From NCBI GenBank assembly GCA_014730165.1, contig WJIS01000276.1:1-41622 (forward strand): a DNA stretch of 41,622 nucleotides, written 5' to 3'. The stretch comes from Promethearchaeota archaeon. GTDB lineage: Archaea; Asgardarchaeota; Lokiarchaeia; Sigyniarchaeales; SOKP01. Made by a program: the position numbers and the translations under genes. Positions 7,741-16,252 of this stretch are shown here, piece after piece; position 1 is the first letter of the stretch; each line of letters opens with the position of its first letter. Under the pieces are notes generated by a model that was not told where the DNA came from, did no database searches, and was given only the letters and a program-made list of their open reading frames with translations.

Positions 7741-9354
7741 TTGAATCTAAAAATTTTGCAAATGAATTTTATGTTTGAGTGGAAATTTAAGTATAACTCC
7801 CAAAGAATGCCAATTTTAGCGAAAAATCTTGTATCCACATCACATCCTCTCGCAGCAGAAGCAGGATTGAAAATGCTCAGAATTGGTGGTAATGCTGTTG
7901 ATGCGGCTATTGCTTCTGCCATTACTCTTACAGTTGTAGAACCCGTAAATAATGGAATCGGTAGCGATGCATTTGCAATCATTTGGGATGGAAATAAATT
8001 GCATGGTTTAAATGCAAGTGGTAAATCACCAAGTGGATGGACGAGAGAACATTTTAATCAATATCAGTCAATGCCTCTATTAGGTTGGGACGCTGTTACT
8101 ATTCCTGGTGCTGTTTCAGCATGGGTAGAACTCTCAAAGAGGTTTGGTAATGTAAAATTTGAAGAGTTATTTAAACCCGCTATTCATTATGCGAAAAATG
8201 GTTTTTTAATAACACCGATTACCGCAGATTTATGGAAAACAGTATCAAGAGTTTATAAAAAGAAAAAATTTCCTTCTTTTTATAAAGTTTTTATGCCTAA
8301 TGGAAAAGCTCCACAACCAGGTGAAGTATTTAAATTTCCTGCTCAAGCAAAAACTTTGGAATTAATTGCAGAAACATGTGGAAATGCGTTCTATCATGGA
8401 AAGTTAGCTGATAAGATAGAGAATTATTCTGTAAAAACAGGAGGAATAATTAGAAAAGAAGACTTAGAAAATCATACTCCAATCTGGGTTAATCCATTAG
8501 ATATAAAATATAGAAATATTAATATTCATGAACTTCCTCCTAACGGACAAGGATTAACTGCTTTAATTGCCTTAGGAATATTAAGAAATTATGATCTTGG
8601 TAATATCAAAATTGATTCAGTTGATTTTTATCATCTACAAATTGAAGCAATGAAACTAGCATTTGAAGACGCATATCGATATATTTCAGATACAGATTTT
8701 CTCGAGATCAAGCCTTCTTCACTTCTAAATAGAAATTATTTAAAAAAAAGAGCAAATATGATAGATTTAGAAAACGCTCAATCTTTTAAATTTGGAACAC
8801 CAAAAAATAGTGATACCGTTTATCTCACTTCAGCTGATAAAAATGGAATGATGGTTTCATATATTCAAAGTAATTATTTTGCATTTGGGTCTGGGATTGT
8901 TATTCCAAACACCGGTATAAGTCTGCAAAATCGTGGGAATTGTTTTAATTTACAAAAAGGACATCCAAATGAGGTTGGACCATCTAAAAGACCTTACCAC
9001 ACCATTATCCCAGCATTTATAACGAAAAAAGGACATCCTTTAATGAGTTTCGGAGTGATGGGCGGGACATTTCAACCTCAAGGCCACACTCAGATGATAA
9101 CCCGTATCTTTGATTATAATCAGAATCCCCAAGCCGCAATTGACGCCCCCAGATGGAGAGTTATGAAAGGATTACAAGTTGCTGTAGAGCATGGATTTGA
9201 AGAAAAAGTTATCCATGAATTAGTTAAAAGAGGTCATAAAGTTTCTAAAGCTCATTATTCCCAATTTGGAGGTGCTCAAATAATTTATAAATTGGAGCAA
9301 GGTTATTTGGCAGCCTCAGATTCAAGAAAGGATGGTCAAGCAGTTGGATTTTAG
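7741..9354 (+). CDS. Gamma-glutamyltransferase-family Ntn hydrolase (YwrD-like)
   Basis: The N-terminal motif STSHPLAAEAGLKMLRIGGN, followed by DAAIASAITLTVVEP, is diagnostic of the family. The autocatalytic cleavage site and nucleophile Thr lie in SDTVYLTSADKNG (about residue 358 of this frame), followed by the conserved SNYFAFGSGIVIPNTGISLQ and by RPYHTIIPAF. The C-terminus ASDSRKDGQAVGF is complete. The enzyme matures into large and small subunits and hydrolyses or transfers gamma-glutamyl or acyl groups. There is no obvious signal peptide, so it may be cytoplasmic like YwrD-type homologues rather than a secreted glutathione-degrading enzyme. The track starts at TTG 7741; ATG at 7771 (MFEWKFKY) or 7762 fits family alignments better. 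Confidence 0.9.
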   Translation: MNLKILQMNFMFEWKFKYNSQRMPILAKNLVSTSHPLAAEAGLKMLRIGGNAVDAAIASAITLTVVEPVNNGIGSDAFAIIWDGNKLHGLNASGKSPSGWTREHFNQYQSMPLLGWDAVTIPGAVSAWVELSKRFGNVKFEELFKPAIHYAKNGFLITPITADLWKTVSRVYKKKKFPSFYKVFMPNGKAPQPGEVFKFPAQAKTLELIAETCGNAFYHGKLADKIENYSVKTGGIIRKEDLENHTPIWVNPLDIKYRNINIHELPPNGQGLTALIALGILRNYDLGNIKIDSVDFYHLQIEAMKLAFEDAYRYISDTDFLEIKPSSLLNRNYLKKRANMIDLENAQSFKFGTPKNSDTVYLTSADKNGMMVSYIQSNYFAFGSGIVIPNTGISLQNRGNCFNLQKGHPNEVGPSKRPYHTIIPAFITKKGHPLMSFGVMGGTFQPQGHTQMITRIFDYNQNPQAAIDAPRWRVMKGLQVAVEHGFEEKVIHELVKRGHKVSKAHYSQFGGAQIIYKLEQGYLAASDSRKDGQAVGF

Positions 9355-9393
9355 TTCTTTTCTCATTTCTTTTATTTCTATAATTAAAATTTT

Positions 9394-9738
9394 CTAACAC
9401 GTTAAATGAAATGCAGCTGCAACTTTTTTACTATTCTCAATTTCTTTATTGTATTCTTTAACCGCATTCTTGGTTAAATAAGATTTGACTTTAAATTCTA
9501 AGTTCTCCGATAACTTTTCGGGAACAATCATATTTCCGTTAGTACCGGTTCCTATAATCAATAAGTCCGGTTGATAATCTATGACTTTTTCTAAGTCTTG
9601 CTTTTGTAGCATATGACCCTCATCTCTCCACCAATCAGATTCGATGTTTTTTCCTAGAAGAATAAGGTCATTATTATAGGTTCTACCACCAATAGTTATT
9701 CTTCCATATGAATAATCCTTGATAAATTCAAACTCCAT
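9394..9738 (-). CDS. Mth938-like domain protein (NDUFAF3/DUF498 family)
   Basis: A small soluble protein of about 114 residues. Diagnostic sequences are YGRITIGGRTYNNDLILLG, then WWRDEGHML, PDLLIIGTGTNGN and the C-terminal AVKEYNKEIENSKKVAAAFHLTC. This is the fold of archaeal Mth938, shared with the mitochondrial complex I assembly factor NDUFAF3. In prokaryotes its molecular role is unknown. Length and motifs indicate an intact protein. The track starts at TTG 9759, but ATG at 9738 (MEFEFIKDY) fits the family better. It is convergent with the gamma-glutamyltransferase gene, 39 bp away. Confidence 0.88.
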   Translation of the reverse strand: MEFEFIKDYSYGRITIGGRTYNNDLILLGKNIESDWWRDEGHMLQKQDLEKVIDYQPDLLIIGTGTNGNMIVPEKLSENLEFKVKSYLTKNAVKEYNKEIENSKKVAAAFHLTC

Positions 9739-9953
9739 AAATAGAACTAAAAAAAACACGATTTAAAATATATATATTATAAATTATTGATATTTTACTG
9801 CTTTTCGGCTATTTTTAAGAGAGTTTAATAAATTTTAACCTAAATTTTTAAATTTTTCACTTCAATCTTCCCAGATAAGAAATATTTATGTCAAAATTAT
9901 CAATTTTTGAATTCGAAATATTCTAGTATTAATTCCAATCTATTTGGACCCAT

Positions 9954-9976
9954 AAATCAAAAAAAAAAATTGATTT
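9954..9976 (-). terminator. Inverted repeat around a T tract after the surface-protein gene
   Basis: AAATCAA (9954-9960) and TTGATTT (9970-9976) flank an uninterrupted run of nine A on the plus strand, which reads as a T tract on the transcribed minus strand about 13 bp after the surface-protein stop. Archaeal RNA polymerase stops at oligo-T, so this is a likely transcription end. The AT-only stem would add little stability. Confidence 0.4.
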
Positions 9977-9988
9977 TTGAAAATTTTT

Positions 9989-12900
9989 TTATTTTATTCG
10001 CTTTCTATACATCAATATTAGGCCTATCACTGCAACAGATATAATTGGTAATAATAATGGTGGCGGAAAACCAGGTACACCATCTGTTATATCTTGAGAA
10101 GGCTTTTTTATAACCGTATATTCAAATGGTTCTGAATATGAGTTATACCGGGAATTATTATTACCCGTAATATCCCATGCTTGTATATACCAGAGGACCG
10201 TCGTATTAAAGTCTTGATTAGGTATACTACCTTCCCATGTACCAGCTTTTCCAGAGAGTTCCGAGAGATAATCTATCTCCCACGAGCTTCCATTATCAGT
10301 CGAATACCATATTACTGCTTCCGAAATACCACCTTCTTCAAAAATGTCAACACTAACCACAGGAGAATCGTTTGGAGTTGGGGCTATATCATCCCCATCA
10401 CTATCTAGCTCACATTCCGGAAAATCGATTTCAGGGGGCATGTAATCATATGTATTATGTTCTAAGGGTTGACAAGTTTCACAGAAGAATGAAGAGGAAT
10501 TAAATATGTATGTACCAAATCTATGATCTATACCTACACCTTGTACTATAAAATCGGTTGGATCATCATCATATAATTGGTATCCTACACTATGGGTACT
10601 TGAAACTCCTGACTCTACATAATTCTTCATGCTCATCTCTAAAGTAATAGCAGATTCTCCGCCAGGAAACTTTGCTCTAAATTCACTTCCCAATTCAATT
10701 CCTATTGCAATTTTACGCGTCGAGGTTGAGGACACTTCATGTTCAAATTCAAATGGAGCACCACCACTTTGTTGGTCTATTCCTAGCCAAGTTACAGGTA
10801 ATGAATCGTTATAAAAAGCATTCTGCTTCTTCCAATTGTCAGGGGCATGCTCATCACTACAGAAAGTTTCCACATCTCTTAATATTCCGTAAGATAGATG
10901 TGGATCCTCATTTCGAGCAGTTCCATTTGAATATACTCTATATGTCGCATTTAATACCCATTTAAGTATCCAAGATTCACCCCAATATCTATCTCCAAGA
11001 CCTGGTCCGATATAATCAGCATCATCAGTTACTTGACTTGATGTTAAGGAGTTTGTATCAGTAATCTCATATCGAAAATCAAATCCACTTTCCACGGTTT
11101 GTTTGTATTCTAAAAGCATAGAAGCACCCAATTCAACTCCAAATAATGAAAATTCATCTCCAATTTCTAAGCTTACACCGACTGAGCTTGCTAGTTCCAT
11201 CCCTACTCCCATGGATAATTGTGTAGATTGCGTATAGGAAGAGTAGCTATTATCTCCATGAGGATCATGTAAAATCAAATATAATTGTTTTCCCAGAATT
11301 TCTGTGCTTGAGTTTATTATACTCCCCACCTCTAGAAGAACCTTAACAAATGTGAAATGTCTGGTATCTGATGCTACTAACACACTTTTATTATAACCAT
11401 TTAAGGTTGCAGTAATGTAACCATCTAAGTATGATTCTTCAAATATATCTATTGATGTTTTGTTCCAAACGCTTCCATGATTGAAACTGAATGCTCCTTT
11501 TTCTATTATCAACTCAACATCATCTAATTCACCCCAATCATATTCAAAGTGAAATGTTATTGGTTCTCCTTTAGGAAATACAATTGAAGCATTCTCCTCA
11601 GGACTGGTCCATGTCACAAAGGGTTGATCAAAAGCTCTGCCAGAGACTTCCGTTGAGTTATTACCTTCTCCTGATGCTGTAACAGCAGAAACCGTATAGA
11701 AATAATAGGTTCCCACTACTGCGCTTGTGTCATTATACTCTGTAGACACTGATGTATCTAACAAGGATTTAACCCCACCTTGTGAAGTACCTCTATATAT
11801 GTTATAATGCGAGATAGGAACTCCGTATGAGTTAGGAGGATCCCAAGTTAGAAACACGTGTAATATGTTTTGTTCTATATTAAGGTTGGGAGGTGGATCG
11901 GGAGGCGGAATATTAATTCTTACATAATCTACTTTAATATGGTATTGATTGTAAAGTCTGCCATCCCAATAATTATATCTCTCAAGTCTAATTCGTATTT
12001 TCTTTGATTGACTGAAATATTGGTCCGCATCTGTGTTAATATTTTTATAATATATCCCTGCGCTGTCTACGGAAAGCACTTCATCCCAAGTTGAGCTATC
12101 ATAATCGTATATGTGGACATCCGTACCACTCAGTGTTTCAGCAAGATCAATCTCTAACTGAAATTGAGTTATAGTGGTAAATCCAAAGCCTTCATAGTCT
12201 AATTCGTAAAAGAAATCGACATCTGGTTTATGAAAGTCGTACCAAATGTCAACATAATCAACATTAATCCAAGTATGTGTCCATATTTCCTCATTAGCAT
12301 ACATATACACCGCTAAGTATTTGATGTAACCACCTGCTCTCACCCGATCCAGGACCGATCCTGATGTGAGATAAAAAGTACTAATATATTTGTGTCGATG
12401 AACGGGATTTGAAGCTATAGTATGGTATTGCACGTGTCCTAGATCATCATAGACATATAGTCTTAAATTTGTTGAATGATCTAAAACTCCAGCAAAAGAG
12501 TCAGCCCATACTTCATAATCGAACCTAATGCGTTTTACATGTGCATGTGATCCAGTCTGAATATTGGAATAAGCACCCCATTTCATATGAATCCAGCCAG
12601 GATAATCATTACCCCAAGTACTATCGACATAAAGATATTTATTATCATTATCTTTATATGCATTAGTAAAGTACCAGAGTCCTGCATCTGTACTTCCAAA
12701 GGCACCAGTATAGGATACAACCCCATAGTTTGCGACATCTTTTAGTTTTGGATTGCCCCAACCAGGACAAAACATTGTGTCATCAATAATTCCATCATTA
12801 AATAGAATATTATTAGACACAAATGGAGGATCTACTTGTGAACCTATCGATATAGTTTTGGTTGCACCTAAAAAGTCGGGTGTCGAGAGTTTTGTTTGTT

Positions 12901-13045
12901 CTTCATTCTCTAAAGTTTCAGGAGTATTTTCTACGTTGAAATTATCTATATATTTTGGGTTGAATAATATATAACTATTCAAGGTCAATACTAGCACTAT
13001 AATTAATAGTGATTGCTTAATTTTTTTTGTAAATTCTTCTTTCAT
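9989..13045 (-). CDS. Large secreted, cell-surface-anchored protein with FN3 domain and PGF-CTERM-like tail
   Basis: The 1018-residue protein has an N-terminal signal segment (KKIKQSLLIIVLVLTLNSYI) and ends in DGVPGFPPP, one hydrophobic helix and RKRIK. That is the layout of archaeal CTERM sorting signals (PGF-CTERM, and the similar tails reported for Asgard surface proteins), processed by archaeosortase-type enzymes. Two jelly-roll-like segments end in the similar INVDYVDIWY and IKVDYVRINI, suggesting a repeat. A fibronectin type III domain follows at about residues 380-470 (NLNIEQNILHVFLTWDPP). The remainder is beta-rich and has a CETC pair near residue 850, a DSDGDD acidic stretch and a final Ig-like module. 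Many Asn-X-Ser/Thr sites suggest glycosylation. It is probably an adhesin or cell-envelope protein; the ligand is unknown. Confidence 0.8.
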   Translation of the reverse strand: MKEEFTKKIKQSLLIIVLVLTLNSYILFNPKYIDNFNVENTPETLENEEQTKLSTPDFLGATKTISIGSQVDPPFVSNNILFNDGIIDDTMFCPGWGNPKLKDVANYGVVSYTGAFGSTDAGLWYFTNAYKDNDNKYLYVDSTWGNDYPGWIHMKWGAYSNIQTGSHAHVKRIRFDYEVWADSFAGVLDHSTNLRLYVYDDLGHVQYHTIASNPVHRHKYISTFYLTSGSVLDRVRAGGYIKYLAVYMYANEEIWTHTWINVDYVDIWYDFHKPDVDFFYELDYEGFGFTTITQFQLEIDLAETLSGTDVHIYDYDSSTWDEVLSVDSAGIYYKNINTDADQYFSQSKKIRIRLERYNYWDGRLYNQYHIKVDYVRINIPPPDPPPNLNIEQNILHVFLTWDPPNSYGVPISHYNIYRGTSQGGVKSLLDTSVSTEYNDTSAVVGTYYFYTVSAVTASGEGNNSTEVSGRAFDQPFVTWTSPEENASIVFPKGEPITFHFEYDWGELDDVELIIEKGAFSFNHGSVWNKTSIDIFEESYLDGYITATLNGYNKSVLVASDTRHFTFVKVLLEVGSIINSSTEILGKQLYLILHDPHGDNSYSSYTQSTQLSMGVGMELASSVGVSLEIGDEFSLFGVELGASMLLEYKQTVESGFDFRYEITDTNSLTSSQVTDDADYIGPGLGDRYWGESWILKWVLNATYRVYSNGTARNEDPHLSYGILRDVETFCSDEHAPDNWKKQNAFYNDSLPVTWLGIDQQSGGAPFEFEHEVSSTSTRKIAIGIELGSEFRAKFPGGESAITLEMSMKNYVESGVSSTHSVGYQLYDDDPTDFIVQGVGIDHRFGTYIFNSSSFFCETCQPLEHNTYDYMPPEIDFPECELDSDGDDIAPTPNDSPVVSVDIFEEGGISEAVIWYSTDNGSSWEIDYLSELSGKAGTWEGSIPNQDFNTTVLWYIQAWDITGNNNSRYNSYSEPFEYTVIKKPSQDITDGVPGFPPPLLLPIISVAVIGLILMYRKRIK

Positions 13046-13510
13046 TAGATTTCACCATCTGATTTTCTTTTTGTTTTGAAAATTAGATTTCATTCTTCTT
13101 GATCACATGCACTTATTTAAAACCATATAGACCAAATTTCGACAAGCAAGAAAATTAGTTTTAGTGAATCTAAGAGAAATTTTTGATAAAGAGTAAATAC
13201 TTTTGAATATACAATATTTTTTGGAAAATTTTTGTTTTTTGATAAAACATTAGACTTGAAATAACCGAGAAATAGATTTCAATTAAAATTCACATAAAAA
13301 TTCTTATTTAATATCAAAATAATAATGATTCTTACTATAATTACACCCTCAATGTATGTTTTACTTAAATAAATGATTAAAGAGAAAGTATGATATTCCA
13401 TCCTTATTTAATACTATGAACTATCTCATTAAATTATAAAGCTTAAATAATTTTAAAATTAAAACTTAATATAACAATTTATTTACAGAAAATTAGGAGT
13501 TATTAGAATT
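13046..13510. other. Divergent intergenic region, 465 bp, AT-rich
   Basis: This gap separates the divergent surface-protein and Fe-S protein genes and must hold both promoters. Stops occur frequently in all frames and I see no hidden coding sequence or RNA gene. The only clear element is a Shine-Dalgarno-like AGGAG at 13495-13499, 11 bases before the ATG of the Fe-S protein. Several A/T-rich blocks could be TATA boxes, but none stands out. Confidence 0.5.
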
Positions 13511-14383
13511 ATGTGTCAATGGTGTTTAAAACACGGCGCTGGTAAAAAATGGTATATGAATGCTAAAAATTATCAAGCAGATCAAATATCCAGCGAAGAA
13601 GATATGGTAAATTACTTGGAAGAGCAGTGGATGAATTTTGAGACCGTATTTATTCGTAAAATTATGGGGTTTTCTTCAAAAAATTTAGGTTATAAAATGC
13701 AGATGCCCTTAATCGGCAAAGTGTTACGTTGGAAAGCAGAAAATATGATCCATAGTGAAAAGGATGGTAGAAATCCTCAAAGGGCGGACGGGCATTTCGG
13801 ACAAGTAATACCCTTGGAGGATGGGAAAGCTATTCTTTCTGAGCTTGCTGCGGAGCCAATATTATGCAATTATTGTATGTGTCGTTGGATGCAACGAGGA
13901 GAAAAAGAAGCAGTTTGCCTTAATTTTGGAGCACTTTCAGGAGTTCTTGAAAAGATGCCCCGATTTATGCCTAAAGAAAGAACTAATCCAATAGACCGGG
14001 AGGAAGCAATTGAAATTTTGGAACAGAATAATAAAAAGGGATATATTGGATCTGTTTGGTTTCAACCCGTCCCGTATATTAACGCTATTTGTTCTTGTGA
14101 AAGTCCGGAATGTGGAGGATTAACTTTAAGAAACAATTTTGATTTGAAAGCGGTATATAAGGCAGAATATATTATAGATTTAGATCAAGATAAATGTCAA
14201 GGATGTAAACAATGCGTTGCGATGTGTCAGTTTAGTGCGATAAGATATATTCCTTCAATGGATAGAGTTATAATAGATTATGATAAATGTTTTGGTTGTG
14301 GCGTATGTCGACATGCTTGTAATAACGACGCACTGAAATTGATTCCACGGGAAGAATATCCTGGATTTGATGGAGAGTATTAG
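13511..14383 (+). CDS. Cysteine-rich iron-sulfur protein with a C-terminal 2[4Fe-4S] ferredoxin domain
   Basis: Two canonical cluster motifs sit at Cys 229/232/235/239 (CQGCKQCVAMC) and 260/263/266/270 (CFGCGVCRHAC), the standard 2[4Fe-4S] ferredoxin module. Three further cysteine groups precede it: MCQWC at 2-5, CNYCMC plus a Cys at 119-136, and CSCESPEC at 194-201. These could bind another cluster or a metal. The opening MCQWCLKHGAGKKWY resembles a family of ferredoxin-like electron-transfer proteins in anaerobes. It is soluble. An AGGAG lies upstream, and a second Fe-S protein gene follows 12 bp after the stop. It probably feeds electrons to or from the reductases encoded next door. Confidence 0.8.
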   Translation: MCQWCLKHGAGKKWYMNAKNYQADQISSEEDMVNYLEEQWMNFETVFIRKIMGFSSKNLGYKMQMPLIGKVLRWKAENMIHSEKDGRNPQRADGHFGQVIPLEDGKAILSELAAEPILCNYCMCRWMQRGEKEAVCLNFGALSGVLEKMPRFMPKERTNPIDREEAIEILEQNNKKGYIGSVWFQPVPYINAICSCESPECGGLTLRNNFDLKAVYKAEYIIDLDQDKCQGCKQCVAMCQFSAIRYIPSMDRVIIDYDKCFGCGVCRHACNNDALKLIPREEYPGFDGEY

Positions 14384-14387
14384 GAGG
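14382..14387 (+). promoter_or_regulatory. Strong Shine-Dalgarno site AGGAGG
   Basis: AGGAGG overlaps the TAG stop (14381-14383) of the upstream Fe-S gene and sits 8 bases before the ATG at 14396. It fixes the downstream start and indicates coupled translation. Together with GAGGAG before the TTG at 14861, it shows that this organism uses Shine-Dalgarno initiation for at least some genes. Confidence 0.75.
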
Positions 14388-14395
14388 GAGTAATA

Positions 14396-14656
14396 ATGGG
14401 AAAAACAACAATTAATATTGATTATTCTATATGTGGGGAAAGTGGTAAAATAGATCCACGAGAATGTACAAAGTGTTTAAAAGTATGTGATCCTGCTGTA
14501 TTTATAATGCATGAAACTATTGGAATGGAAGACAAACAAGAAGACCCCTATGATCCGCAAGACTGGCGCATCACCCCAATATGGGGATCTTTATGCAATC
14601 GCTGTTTTAAATGTGTTGATGCGTGTCCGGAACATGCCATTAATGTCAAATGGTAA
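14396..14656 (+). CDS. Small ferredoxin-like protein, two [4Fe-4S] motifs
   Basis: This 86-residue protein has eight cysteines suited to two clusters. The C-terminal set, Cys 67/70/73/77 in CNRCFKCVDACPEHAI, is canonical. The N-terminal set, Cys 13/24/27/31 (ICGESG... CTKCLKVC), has unusual spacing, CX10CX2CX3C. It opens with TTINIDYSICGESGKIDPREC, typical of ferredoxin subunits that pair with a larger Fe-S or flavin partner. It is translated with the 290-residue Fe-S protein from an AGGAGG site. Likely role: electron carrier or small subunit of a redox complex. Confidence 0.85.
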   Translation: MGKTTINIDYSICGESGKIDPRECTKCLKVCDPAVFIMHETIGMEDKQEDPYDPQDWRITPIWGSLCNRCFKCVDACPEHAINVKW

Positions 14657-14847
14657 TTCCTCATTAATTATAAACCGATTGTAATCTAATTTCTTATTTA
14701 ATTACAAACTAATTAATCATATTAGCCTCATGTTTATCTTAGTATAAAGGTAAAATTATTCACATATTCCGTTTTTTTTATTTTGTAATTCGAACTTCTT
14801 TAAAGAAATGATAGATTCTCCTAAAAAATATTATAATTATGATAAAA

Positions 14848-14853
14848 GAGGAG
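14848..14853 (+). promoter_or_regulatory. Shine-Dalgarno site supporting a TTG start
   Basis: GAGGAG lies 7 bases before TTG 14861. No in-frame ATG occurs near the N-terminus of the OYE-like protein, so this site decides the start. Confidence 0.65.
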
Positions 14854-14860
14854 ATTTAGT

Positions 14861-16243
14861 TTGAGTATCAAATCAGATGAATGCAAAAAGTTTGAACCAT
14901 TCAGGTATAAAACTTTAAACGATCTACGGGAAAAACTGAAAGATTTAAATATTGATATGCAATTTGAAAAAAATGTGGAATATTGCAAGCAACCTCTTAC
15001 TATTGGTCATCTCATAGTTCCAAATAGATTGTCTATTCAACCCATGGAAGGATTTGATGCAACTGAAACGGGTAGTCCCACGAAACTCACCGAAAGAAGA
15101 TATCTCCGTTATGCAACCGGAGGCGCAGGACTAATATGGTTTGAAGCGACTGCTCTGGACCATAATTGTAAATCAAATCCACATCAACTTGTTTTAACCA
15201 ATAATAATTTAGATGAATATCGTGTTTTAATATCAAAAATAAAAAAACAATCTCTAAAAACGATTAATAATTTGGGATTTTCGGAGAGATGTGTTCTTAT
15301 ACTTCAATTAAATCATTCGGGAAGATATGTCAAAAGAAATGGAGTAAAATATCCAATTAGAGCTTTCCATGATAGTAAATTAGATCGTGCTATCGGTATA
15401 TCAAAAGAGGACGGAATTCTTATTTCGGATAAAGAGTTAGAAGAGTTAGAAGATTTGTGGGTTAAAAAAGCTTTATTAGCAAAAGAAGCCGGTTTTGATG
15501 GTGTAGATATTAAAGCATGTCATGGATACCTCATCAGCGAACTTTTCTGTTCAAGAAAGAGAGAAAATTCAGTTAATGGAGGAGAATCTTTAGAAAATAG
15601 GACTAGAATCTATTTCAATATAATTAAGAAGCTTTCAGAAAAGCTCGAGAAATCTAAAAAATTTATTATAACCACTCGCTTGGGAATCTATAATGGAAGA
15701 CCTTACCCTTATGGATTTGGAATCGAAGAATCGGATAAAGCAACCTTTCCAGCGAAAATCAATCTTAGAGAACCGTTGAAAATAATTAAAAAATTAAGTC
15801 AGTTAGGAATAAAACTCATAAACCTTTCTGCGGGAAATCCGCATTATAAACCTCAAATTACTAGACCGTATGATATTCCTGTAAAGGGAAAAAATCAACC
15901 TAATGAACATCCCTTATGTAGCTTAAAACGATTATTTGAAATAACAACTGAAATTAAGGAGTCTTTTGATCCTCACATTAAAATAATTGGTTCTGGTTAT
16001 TCATATCTACGACAACACTCCCCCTATATATGTTCTTATTTGCTAAAAAAAAAACACGTGGATATTTGTGGATTTGGAAGGATGAGTTTTGCTAATCCAA
16101 ATTTTCCACAACAAGTCTTTCAAAATGGAAAGATCGACGAGAAAAAAGTTTGTATAACTTGTTCGAAGTGTTCAGAGTTAATGAGAATGGGCAAAAGTAC
16201 TGGTTGTGTTATAAGAGATTCAATGTATAAGAATAAACTATGA
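14861..16243 (+). CDS. NADH:flavin oxidoreductase (Old Yellow Enzyme family) with [4Fe-4S] cysteines
   Basis: An FMN-binding TIM barrel of 460 residues. Family signatures include LTIGHLIVPNRLSIQPMEGF near residue 47, LQLNHSGRY, AGFDGVDIKACHGYLISELF with the substrate-binding His, the NGGESLENRTR segment, and GFGRMSFANPNFP near the end. The C-terminus keeps Cys 431/434/437 and 449 (CITCSKC and STGC), close to the spacing that binds the [4Fe-4S] cluster in 2,4-dienoyl-CoA reductase. The FAD/NAD(P) domain of that enzyme is absent, so electrons must come from a separate partner, plausibly the neighbouring ferredoxins. Expected reaction: reduction of an activated C=C bond. Starts at TTG with a good ribosome binding site. 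Confidence 0.85.
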   Translation: MSIKSDECKKFEPFRYKTLNDLREKLKDLNIDMQFEKNVEYCKQPLTIGHLIVPNRLSIQPMEGFDATETGSPTKLTERRYLRYATGGAGLIWFEATALDHNCKSNPHQLVLTNNNLDEYRVLISKIKKQSLKTINNLGFSERCVLILQLNHSGRYVKRNGVKYPIRAFHDSKLDRAIGISKEDGILISDKELEELEDLWVKKALLAKEAGFDGVDIKACHGYLISELFCSRKRENSVNGGESLENRTRIYFNIIKKLSEKLEKSKKFIITTRLGIYNGRPYPYGFGIEESDKATFPAKINLREPLKIIKKLSQLGIKLINLSAGNPHYKPQITRPYDIPVKGKNQPNEHPLCSLKRLFEITTEIKESFDPHIKIIGSGYSYLRQHSPYICSYLLKKKHVDICGFGRMSFANPNFPQQVFQNGKIDEKKVCITCSKCSELMRMGKSTGCVIRDSMYKNKL

Positions 16244-16252
16244 TTTGTTCTA

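Noticed and set aside
10181-10965. Three small plus-strand ORFs inside the surface-protein gene
   Set aside because: Antisense shadows of a long coding frame with signal peptide and membrane anchor; no ribosome sites or recognisable motifs.
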